Shown here one piece after another: positions 1 to 5,061 of a stretch of DNA of 8,597 nt (the stretch's first letter is position 1; each line of letters begins with the position of its first letter). A program made the translations under genes and the position numbers. Where the stretch lies: assembly GCA_035759665.1 (NCBI GenBank), contig DASTUM010000021.1, positions 1 through 8,597 of the forward strand, in the 5' to 3' direction. Under the pieces are notes generated by a model. The model worked only from the letters and a program-made list of their open reading frames with translations, was not told the origin of the DNA and did not search any database. The DNA comes from Micavibrio_A sp035759665 (GTDB lineage: Bacteria; Pseudomonadota; Alphaproteobacteria; Micavibrionales; Micavibrionaceae).

Positions 1-24
1 GAGGGCGAGACCGATAAACTTCAT
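1..24 (-). CDS. Possible 5' end of a gene leaving the window
   Basis: On the minus strand an ATG at 24-22 opens a frame reading MKFIGLAL up to the window edge. The Lys followed by small and hydrophobic residues could be the start of a signal peptide or a first membrane helix. An AGGA lies about 13 bases upstream, which is wide for a ribosome binding site. Only eight codons are visible, so neither the coding status nor any function can be established. It would be co-directional with hemB, about 160 bases downstream of its stop. Confidence 0.3.
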
Positions 25-109
25 GGGCGGTTTTGCGTCCTGCAAAAAAGAGAGAATAGAGATTAAGAATACATGGGGATTGGTAAAGAGAGTCTTACCG
101 GACGCCCTG

Positions 110-138
110 ATTGTCGCTTGTTTTCGAGGGCATATCAA
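110..138 (-). promoter_or_regulatory. Candidate promoter downstream of hemB, minus strand
   Basis: Read on the minus strand, TTGATA (138-133) and GACAAT (115-110) are separated by exactly 17 bases, matching the sigma70 pattern at 5/6 and 4/6 positions. A transcript from here would start near 103 and give a leader of about 80 bases to the ATG at 24. The stretch 25-182 shows no other gene. This is pattern matching only, and such matches occur by chance in AT-richer DNA. Confidence 0.3.
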
Positions 139-182
139 GTCTTGCGAATAAATGGGTATTCAATATATGAAAGGCGAATCGG

Positions 183-1304
183 CTAGACGCCAAAAGGTTT
201 GCCGTCCCTGACGAACCGGGCCGCATCCGCGCCCGCATAGGTGAGGATCATGTCGGCCCCGGCGCGTTTGAAGGCGAGGAGCGATTCCATCATCGCATCC
301 TGATAATTCAGTGCGCCCGCCTGCGCCGCGAATCGGATCATCGCGTATTCGCCCGAGACTTGGTACACGGCGAGAGGCAGGCCGGATTTCTGGCGCAGCT
401 TCGCCAGAATATCGAGATAGGCCATGCCGGGCTTGACCATCAGTATGTCCGCGCCTTCGCGTTCGTCCAGTTCTGCATCGCGCAGGGCTTCGCGGGCGTT
501 CGCGGGGTCCATCTGGTACGTCTTGCGATCCTTGCGGACGGCGGGGTTCGCGCCGAGCGCGCAGCCGGCGGCGTCGCGGAACGGGCCGTAGAAGCACGAG
601 GCGAATTTCGCGGCATAGGCCATGACCGGAATATGCGAAAAGCCCGTGACGTCGAGCGTGTGGCGGATCGCGGAAACCTGCCCGTCCATCATGCCCGACG
701 GGGCGATGATGTCGGCGCCGGCTTCGGCGGCGATCATGGATTGGATAGCGACATTTTCGACCGTGCGGTCGTTGTCGACGTCGCCGTGCTGGCACAGCGG
801 GCCGCAATGGCCGTGGTCGGTATATTCGCAAAAACACACGTCGGCGATGACGGAGAGTTCCGGCGCGACGTTTTTCGCGCGGGAAATCATGCGGGCCAGA
901 AGGCCGTTCGGGTCCATGGAATCGCTGCCGTTGTGATCTTTGTTATGAGACACGCCGAACAGCATGACTCCACGCACGCCGGAAGCGGCGATGTCCCTGA
1001 CGCGCGCTTCGAGCGATTTTTCGCTTTCGCGCCAGACACCCGGCATGGAATCGAGCGGCTTGCGCTCATTTATATTTTCTTCGACGAAAACCGGAACGAT
1101 CAAGTCGTGCGCAGACACGGCATTCTCACGCACGAGGTCGCGAATGCTTTCGGTGCGGCGCAGGCGACGCATCCGGACATGCGGAAAGCGGTCGGAGGAC
1201 AGGCTTTTCAGCTTCATCTGGTCGAAATGCGTTTTGCCGTGAACATCGGGCGCGGTTTCGACGATGCTGTCTTTGAGGTTCTTGACCACTTTTGAATCGC
1301 TCAT
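183..1304 (-). CDS. hemB: Porphobilinogen synthase (delta-aminolevulinic acid dehydratase), zinc-type
   Basis: HemB condenses two 5-aminolevulinate molecules into porphobilinogen, the second common step of haem and tetrapyrrole synthesis, in the cytoplasm. The 373-residue product has the family signatures in order: RMRRLRRTE (44-52), the metal loop CFCEYTDHGHCG (157-168) with Cys157, Cys159 and Cys167, APSGMMDGQV (201-210), the first active-site lysine Lys233 in AAKFASCFYGPFRDA, and the Schiff-base Lys291 in MVKPGMAYLD. The three cysteines are those that bind catalytic zinc in the E. coli enzyme. The N-terminus is about 30 residues longer than the E. coli form; Met30 is an alternative start, but the ATG at 1304 has an AAAGG about eight bases upstream. 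The gene is transcribed away from the MarR-type regulator. No clear intrinsic terminator follows the stop. Confidence 0.97.
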   Translation of the reverse strand: MSDSKVVKNLKDSIVETAPDVHGKTHFDQMKLKSLSSDRFPHVRMRRLRRTESIRDLVRENAVSAHDLIVPVFVEENINERKPLDSMPGVWRESEKSLEARVRDIAASGVRGVMLFGVSHNKDHNGSDSMDPNGLLARMISRAKNVAPELSVIADVCFCEYTDHGHCGPLCQHGDVDNDRTVENVAIQSMIAAEAGADIIAPSGMMDGQVSAIRHTLDVTGFSHIPVMAYAAKFASCFYGPFRDAAGCALGANPAVRKDRKTYQMDPANAREALRDAELDEREGADILMVKPGMAYLDILAKLRQKSGLPLAVYQVSGEYAMIRFAAQAGALNYQDAMMESLLAFKRAGADMILTYAGADAARFVRDGKPFGV

Positions 1305-1423
1305 GGGGCGGACCTTTCCCTTTTTGTGTTTCCTATGCCCATTCTCGTCAAAAGTAAATATCTTACGGCAAGTTGAGAGTCGTTCGCAGGGTATGATTCC
1401 TGCCTTCTCTTAGTCGTCATCGT

Positions 1424-1530
1424 CCTGTCCATACCCTTTGTTATCCTGAGCGCCGCGAAGGATCTCGATCATCGAAAGCGGAGATCCTTCGGGCTTCGAC
1501 CTCAGGATGACAGGGAGCAGAATGGACAGG
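1424..1530. repeat. Long imperfect-palindrome intergenic repeat, copy 1
   Basis: Three nested complementary segments make a long hairpin. CCTGTCCAT (1424-1432) pairs perfectly with 1522-1530. An 11-base arm at 1440-1450 containing ATCCTGAG pairs at 10/11 with 1501-1511. CGAAGGATCTC (1456-1466) pairs perfectly with 1481-1491 around a 14-base loop. The core, TATCCTGAGCG followed by GGATCT, recurs in diverged form at 7646-7732. It looks like a REP- or MITE-type dispersed intergenic element. It encodes nothing visible and lacks a T-run, so it is not a typical intrinsic terminator. Confidence 0.75.
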
Positions 1531-1551
1531 AACAAGCGGCTTTCATGCTAG

Positions 1552-1580
1552 TTGCGGGCGGTGAAAGGATTGGTTAATAT
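1552..1580 (+). promoter_or_regulatory. Weak candidate promoter for the MarR-type gene
   Basis: TTGCGG (1552-1557) and TAATAT (1575-1580) lie 17 bases apart. The -35 match is poor (3/6) and the -10 match moderate (4/6). A start near 1587 would include either proposed start codon of the regulator. This is low-confidence pattern matching. Confidence 0.25.
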
Positions 1581-1643
1581 TTTACAGGTACTCTCATGAA
1601 TGGCCCGTCGGCCATCCTGTTGTCATATTTAAGGAAGCATCCC

Positions 1644-2120
1644 GTGTCCACACCGTACTTCGAAGCCATCCAACTGATCGAGCGCCTGCACCGTTACTTT
1701 CTTGACGTGGTGAAGGTCGAGCTCGACCGCAAGGGGATTCAGGACATCAACAACGTCCAGGCGATGATTCTCTATAATATCGGCCATGATGAAATGACGG
1801 TGGGCGAATTGACGCTGCGCGGCTATTACCTCGGCTCCAACGTGTCCTACAACGTCAAGAAAATGGGCGAGAACGGCTATATCGAGCAGGAGCGCTCGGT
1901 TCACGACAAGCGCTCCATCCGGGTGAAGTTGTCCGACAAGGGCAGGGAAACCTACAAGCTTCTCGCCGACATGTTCCACAAACATGAAGACAAGATCAAA
2001 GGCACCGAGCTTTCGGACGAGCGGATGCAGGAAAGCATCAAGACGATGAAGATGTTTGAACGCTTCTGGAGCTCGCAATCGCAATTTACGGGGCTGGCAT
2101 CGCTGGATGACGAGGAATGA
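1644..2120 (+). CDS. MarR/LdtR-like winged-helix transcriptional regulator
   Basis: This is a probable cytoplasmic DNA-binding regulator of the MarR superfamily, resembling the LdtR-like winged-helix proteins common in alphaproteobacteria. With the GTG start it has 158 residues: an N-terminal dimerisation helix (about 5-30), the helix-turn-helix centred on TVGELTLRGYYLGSNVSYNVK (about 52-72), a wing with the Asp-Lys-Arg motif SVHDKRSIRVKLSDKG (85-100), and a C-terminal helix ending in an acidic tail. The GTG at 1644 is preceded by AAGGAAG at a six-base gap, and conservation appears to begin at STPYFEA. An in-frame ATG at 1596 would add 16 residues but has only a weak AGG. The gene ends at a strong terminator. 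Target genes and ligand cannot be read from sequence; hemB is divergent and the downstream membrane protein adjacent, which does not prove either is regulated. Confidence 0.88.
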   Translation: MSTPYFEAIQLIERLHRYFLDVVKVELDRKGIQDINNVQAMILYNIGHDEMTVGELTLRGYYLGSNVSYNVKKMGENGYIEQERSVHDKRSIRVKLSDKGRETYKLLADMFHKHEDKIKGTELSDERMQESIKTMKMFERFWSSQSQFTGLASLDDEE

Positions 2121-2153
2121 TGCGCCGGAAAATCGTAAGGATTTTTTAAAGCA

Positions 2154-2190
2154 GACCTGATGGTTACGGAGCCGTCAGGTCGATTTTTTT
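2154..2190 (+). terminator. Rho-independent terminator of the regulator gene
   Basis: GACCTGATGG (2154-2163) pairs with CCGTCAGGTC (2172-2181) with a single G-T wobble around an eight-base loop. It is followed by GA and seven T residues (2184-2190). A smaller AT-rich hairpin (2129-2134 with 2140-2145) and a T-run precede it directly after the stop codon. The terminator ends 22 bases before the next start codon, leaving little space for a separate promoter downstream of it. Confidence 0.85.
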
Positions 2191-2212
2191 AGGTATTGGA
2201 CGGGGAAAACAC

Positions 2213-2539
2213 ATGACGTCGAAAACCTGGGCTTTATATGTCAGCAGCGGTTTTTTGACCGCGATCTCCATCGCCCTGATGATGGAGGTCGGGCGCGCCA
2301 GCGGCCTGGTTCTCTCCTGCAACATGGTTGCGACCGACGACTGGCGCAATGACGCGGTTTCGCAACTCAGCTATATTTTCTCCGCCATGGCGGCGCTGTT
2401 CTACACGGTGGGGCTGCTCCGCCATCACAACCACGTCAAGCCCGTCGCGACCAATTACATCCTGCTCTATAACAGCCCGGTTTTCTGGATCCTGTTGCAC
2501 GCCACTGTCGGGTTCCTGTATTTCTGCGGGCGATTCTAG
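2213..2539 (+). CDS. Small membrane protein, three predicted helices, unknown function
   Basis: I do not recognise a family for this 108-residue product. It has three hydrophobic stretches that could span the inner membrane: about 6-24 (ALYVSSGFLTAISIALMM region), 50-69 (SQLSYIFSAMAALFYTVGLL) and 82-105 (ending LLHATVGFLYFC). Between the first two lies a polar loop with DDWRND, and between the second and third a His/Lys-rich loop (RHHNHVK, 70-76). It could be a small transporter subunit, an accessory protein or a stress-related membrane protein; nothing visible decides. The start is supported by GGACGGGGA ending seven bases before the ATG. It lies just past the regulator's terminator, so transcription needs readthrough or a promoter overlapping the hairpin. 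Confidence 0.72.
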   Translation: MTSKTWALYVSSGFLTAISIALMMEVGRASGLVLSCNMVATDDWRNDAVSQLSYIFSAMAALFYTVGLLRHHNHVKPVATNYILLYNSPVFWILLHATVGFLYFCGRF

Positions 2540-2596
2540 GGTGTTGCCAGCGGTCAGCGCTCTTCCAAAATAATTCCTGAGAGTATTAAAAGAGTG

Positions 2597-2625
2597 TTGA
2601 CAAACCTTAAAAAAAGGTTTACGAT
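2597..2625 (+). promoter_or_regulatory. Near-consensus sigma70 promoter with a palindromic spacer (candidate operator)
   Basis: TTGACA (2597-2602, perfect -35) and TACGAT (2620-2625, 4/6 at -10) are separated by exactly 17 bases. The spacer is filled by a perfect inverted repeat, AAACCTT-N5-AAGGTTT (2602-2620), which shares one base with each hexamer. A repressor or MerR-like activator could bind there, although chance is possible given the A/T-rich centre. Transcription would start near 2632, giving a leader of about 34 bases to the ATG at 2666. Confidence 0.7.
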
Positions 2626-2665
2626 GCGGCAATCTCAAAAAAGATATTTATTTTGGAGTTCGCTT

Positions 2666-3139
2666 ATGACTACACCTCGTGTTAGCCTTTCGAATTACTT
2701 CACCCCTGTCACTTATCCCCAATTCGTTGAATATATCACAAAAGCCGTGACTTTGCTCCAGGATGCTCATCAGACGCCATGTAGTCTAAGCATAAGAGGG
2801 CTGCGTGTTCCGAAAGCCTGCGTCGAGGCTATGGGCGATGACCCGGGGGCTGAAGAAAAGCTCCGTTATCGCCTTAGCCATAAGCTCAATTTGGGGGCTA
2901 TTGGAAAAGCGGCGTGGGATACTGCGAATCATGTCGAGGTATTCATCATTTCGCATGAAGAGCAGAAACTTCTTGCCTGCGTAGAATTTAAGGGATGCCT
3001 GCCAAAGACAGCCACTTTCTGCTTTCAGGAAGGCGACGCGAAAGTTCGGGAGAAGATGGCGAGAAGTTATCCTCACACGATCAAAGGCCACGGCTACACC
3101 TCGCACGATGATAAAACTCAGTGGAGCTTGTGCTGTTAA
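2666..3139 (+). CDS. Unrecognised Cys-rich hypothetical protein with its own promoter
   Basis: The 157-residue product matches no family I know. It is probably soluble: no signal peptide or membrane segment is evident. It has seven cysteines (39, 52, 105, 111, 119, 156, 157), including a terminal Cys-Cys after TQWSL. The first half looks helical and the segment about 89-121 looks like beta strands (EVFIISHEEQKLLACVEFKG). The start at 2666 is favoured by GGAG seven bases upstream and by the promoter at 2597-2625; a longer GTG frame from 2594 would begin inside the promoter. Base composition is lower than the core genes (89 G/C of 180 bases counted at 2701-2820 and 2881-2940, versus 42 of 60 in glyA at 6301-6360), which suggests acquisition by transfer. 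It is convergent with gcdH, 19 bases apart, with no obvious terminator between. Confidence 0.72.
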   Translation: MTTPRVSLSNYFTPVTYPQFVEYITKAVTLLQDAHQTPCSLSIRGLRVPKACVEAMGDDPGAEEKLRYRLSHKLNLGAIGKAAWDTANHVEVFIISHEEQKLLACVEFKGCLPKTATFCFQEGDAKVREKMARSYPHTIKGHGYTSHDDKTQWSLCC

Positions 3140-3158
3140 GCACTCCGGCCTTTAGGGG

Positions 3159-4337
3159 CTAGGAAAACGCCTGCTCGCCCGTCTGGGCTTTGCCCAGAAT
3201 GAGCGCATGTATGTCATGCGTCCCCTCGTAAGTGTTGACCGCTTCGAGGTTCATGACATGACGGATCACATGATATTCATCCGAGATCCCGTTGCCGCCC
3301 AGCATATCGCGGGCGGTGCGGGCGATATCCAGGGCTTTGCCGCAATTGTTCCGCTTCATCATCGAGATCATTTCCGGCGCGGCGCGGTCTTCGTCCTTGA
3401 GGCGGCCCAGCCTGTAAGCGGCGTGGAGCCCCAGCGTTATTTCCGTCTGCATGTCGGCGAGTTTCTTTTGAATGAGCTGCTGCGCCGACAGCTTCTTGCC
3501 GAACGTGACCCGGTTCATGACGTAATCCCGCGCCTGATGCCAGCATGCCTCGGCTGCGCCAATCACGCCCCAACTAATGCCGTAGCGCGCCGAATTAAGG
3601 CACATCATCGGCGATTTCAGCCCTTTTGAGCCCGGAAGCATGTTTTCTTCGGGCACAAGCACGTCATCCATCATAATTCCGCCGGTTGTTGACGCACGAA
3701 GCGAAAATTTCCCTTCGATTTTAGGCGCGGAGAGGCCTTTCATGCCTTTTTCGAGGAGAAATCCGCGTATATCGCCGCCATCTTCACGCGCCCACACGAC
3801 CATAACATCGGCGATGGGCGAATTGGTAATCCACTGCTTCGACCCGTTTAATTTGTATCCACCTTGAACCTTTTTTGCACTGGTGCGCATCGAAGACGGG
3901 TCGCTCCCGCCATCCGGTTCGGTTAATCCGAAACATCCGATCAGCTCGCCAGAGGCCAGACCGGGAAGGAATTTTTCACGCTGGCTCTCTGACCCGAACG
4001 CGTGGATCGGATACATGACCAGCGAGGATTGCACCGAAAGCGCGGAGCGGTAGCCGGAATCGACGCGCTCCATCTCCCGGGCGATCAGGCCGTAGGCGAC
4101 CTGGCTCACGCCCGAGCAGCCGTAGCCTTTGAGATACGCGCCGAGAAGGCCGAGCCGGCCCATTTCTTTCATGATCGCAGAATCAAATTTTTCATGGCGG
4201 TTCGCTTCGATGATGCCGGGGAGCAGAGATGATTGCGCGAAGTCATGCGCCGTGTCGCGGATCATCCGCTCGTCATCGGTCAAAAGCTCGTCGAGGAGAA
4301 GGGGGTCCTGCCAGTCGAAGGGCGTGCGCTCAGCCAT
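3159..4337 (-). CDS. gcdH: Glutaryl-CoA dehydrogenase
   Basis: This FAD-dependent acyl-CoA dehydrogenase oxidises and decarboxylates glutaryl-CoA to crotonyl-CoA in lysine and tryptophan degradation, passing electrons to electron-transfer flavoprotein. The 392-residue length is normal. Visible motifs are DSGYRSALSVQSSLVM (93-108, Arg97 matching the substrate-binding arginine of human GCDH), the flavin/substrate loop GCFGLTEPDGGSDPSSM (134-150), KQWITNSPIADV (167-178), RVTFGKKLSAQQLIQKKLADM, ARDMLGGNGI (342-351), and the catalytic base Glu371 in NTYEGTHDIHALILG. That motif separates GcdH from other acyl-CoA dehydrogenases. The ATG at 4337 has AAGGA about ten bases upstream. It is divergent from the DUF6898-rpiB-glyA run and probably shares a promoter region with it. 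No CoA-transferase or other lysine-degradation gene is visible nearby. Confidence 0.95.
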   Translation of the reverse strand: MAERTPFDWQDPLLLDELLTDDERMIRDTAHDFAQSSLLPGIIEANRHEKFDSAIMKEMGRLGLLGAYLKGYGCSGVSQVAYGLIAREMERVDSGYRSALSVQSSLVMYPIHAFGSESQREKFLPGLASGELIGCFGLTEPDGGSDPSSMRTSAKKVQGGYKLNGSKQWITNSPIADVMVVWAREDGGDIRGFLLEKGMKGLSAPKIEGKFSLRASTTGGIMMDDVLVPEENMLPGSKGLKSPMMCLNSARYGISWGVIGAAEACWHQARDYVMNRVTFGKKLSAQQLIQKKLADMQTEITLGLHAAYRLGRLKDEDRAAPEMISMMKRNNCGKALDIARTARDMLGGNGISDEYHVIRHVMNLEAVNTYEGTHDIHALILGKAQTGEQAFS

Positions 4338-4350
4338 GTGGGATCAATCC

Positions 4351-4379
4351 TTGGAAATTCCAAATCACACGCTATTATA
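4351..4379. promoter_or_regulatory. Shared bidirectional promoter between gcdH and the rpiB-glyA run
   Basis: TATTATA (4373-4379) reads as TATTAT on the plus strand (5/6 to the -10 consensus) and as perfect TATAAT on the minus strand. On the plus strand TTGGAA (4351-4356, 4/6) sits 16 bases upstream. This -35 is the left arm of a perfect palindrome, TTGGAA-A-TTCCAA (4351-4363). A plus transcript would start around 4385, right at the ATG at 4387. A minus transcript would start near 4367, about 30 bases before gcdH. The minus-strand -35 is poor. Confidence 0.6.
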
Positions 4380-4386
4380 CCTGCAA

Positions 4387-4590
4387 ATGGCTGAAGAACC
4401 TTTAAAAAACCGCGAAGTCATCTTCGAATTTTCCCCCATCGGCCCTTACATGAAGGTCACGGCCATGGATACCGCGTCCCTGACCGAAATCTCGATCAGC
4501 GGCCCCAAAGGCACGTCGGAGGCCATTTTAAAAGCAAACGCGCTCAAAAGACTGGCGTTCGTTATGCGGAAGAAAGGCTTGATTGCCTAG
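4387..4590 (+). CDS. Small DUF6898-like protein upstream of rpiB
   Basis: The 67-residue product resembles the small alphaproteobacterial DUF6898 proteins. It has an N-terminal strand pattern REVIFEFSPIGPYMKVTAMD (9-28), a second conserved block TEISISGPKGTSEAILKANA (33-52), and a basic C-terminal helix LKRLAFVMRKKG. The biochemical function of the family is unknown to me. It is probably cytoplasmic and translated together with rpiB, whose start lies 22 bases after its stop. No Shine-Dalgarno is visible before the ATG at 4387, and the promoter at 4351-4379 would place the transcript start within about two bases of it, so it may be leaderless. An in-frame ATG at 4336 would add 17 residues (MWDQSLEIPNHT...) but begins upstream of that promoter and outside the conserved part. 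Confidence 0.8.
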   Translation: MAEEPLKNREVIFEFSPIGPYMKVTAMDTASLTEISISGPKGTSEAILKANALKRLAFVMRKKGLIA

Positions 4591-4612
4591 GGCCAAATCC
4601 CTATACAAAGAC

Positions 4613-5050
4613 ATGGCAAAAAAACTGGCAATCGCTAGCGATCACGGGGGGTTCACCCTCAAGGAATATCTCAAGAAAAATTTCAAGGCGCAGCCTGTGG
4701 AGTGGGTCGATCTCGGCACTTATTCGGCGGATTCGGTTGATTATCCCGATTACGGCAAGAAGATCGCCGAAGCGGTTGCGAACGGCGATGTGGAGCAGGG
4801 GGTCGCCATCTGCGGCACGGGCATCGGCATATCCATCGCCTGCAACCGCAACCCCAAAATCCGCGCCGCCTTGTGTTCCAATTCGACGATGGCGCGCCTC
4901 ACGCGCCAGCACAACGACGCGAATATATTGTGTCTCGGAGAGCGCCTTGTCGGCACGGAAGTCGCGCTCGATATTTTGAAAACATTTTTGGAAACGGAAT
5001 TTGAAGGCGGGCGCCACGCGGGCCGCGTCGAAAAACTTATGTCTTGTTAA
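4613..5050 (+). CDS. rpiB: Ribose-5-phosphate isomerase B
   Basis: RpiB interconverts ribose 5-phosphate and ribulose 5-phosphate in the non-oxidative pentose phosphate pathway. The 145-residue product has the full set of RpiB/LacAB signatures: ASDHGG (8-13), SVDYPDYG (41-48), the active-site loop GVAICGTGIGISIACNR (63-79) with catalytic Cys67, and TRQHNDANILCLGER (97-111) with His100. The C-terminal GGRHAGRVEKL is also typical. The ATG at 4613 fits the usual start of the family but lacks a good ribosome binding site. An in-frame TTG at 4583, five bases after AAAGG and overlapping the previous stop, would add ten residues. It is followed after 11 bases by glyA, whose Shine-Dalgarno overlaps the rpiB stop. 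The pairing fits supply of ribose phosphate and one-carbon units for nucleotide synthesis. Confidence 0.95.
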   Translation: MAKKLAIASDHGGFTLKEYLKKNFKAQPVEWVDLGTYSADSVDYPDYGKKIAEAVANGDVEQGVAICGTGIGISIACNRNPKIRAALCSNSTMARLTRQHNDANILCLGERLVGTEVALDILKTFLETEFEGGRHAGRVEKLMSC

Positions 5051-5061
5051 AGGAGAAAAAA

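Larger units (their letters stand above)
1305..1643. other. Divergent intergenic region between hemB and the regulator
   Basis: This gap has no credible gene. The hemB-proximal part (1305-1423) is T-rich on the plus strand and shows no convincing promoter to me. The middle (1424-1530) is the palindromic repeat listed separately. The right part (1531-1643) holds a weak promoter match and the ribosome binding site AAGGAAG at 1631-1637 for the regulator. If the regulator starts at 1596 instead, the gap shrinks to 291 bases. Confidence 0.7.

Noticed and set aside
82..99. GGTAA/TTACC inverted repeat downstream of hemB as a terminator
   Set aside because: Only five pairs with an eight-base loop and no following T-run on the minus strand.
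360..1295. Long plus-strand open frame opposite hemB (311 codons)
   Set aside because: It lies wholly antisense to a clear hemB, has low-complexity Arg/Ala/Gly/His composition, and has no family motif or good ribosome binding site. It is a by-product of G+C-rich codon use.
2602..2620. The AAACCTT/AAGGTTT inverted repeat as a terminator of the small membrane-protein gene
   Set aside because: The stem is only seven mostly A-T pairs and is followed by TACGATG rather than a T-run; its placement between promoter hexamers fits an operator better.
2594..2665. GTG start extending the orphan protein by 24 residues
   Set aside because: The GTG sits immediately before and the extension runs through a near-consensus promoter, so the transcript would not contain it; the ATG at 2666 has a proper ribosome binding site.
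4335..4338. Overlapping divergent start codons (CATG) for gcdH and an extended DUF6898 protein
   Set aside because: The plus-strand ATG at 4336 lies upstream of the likely promoter and the added 17 residues are outside the conserved domain.
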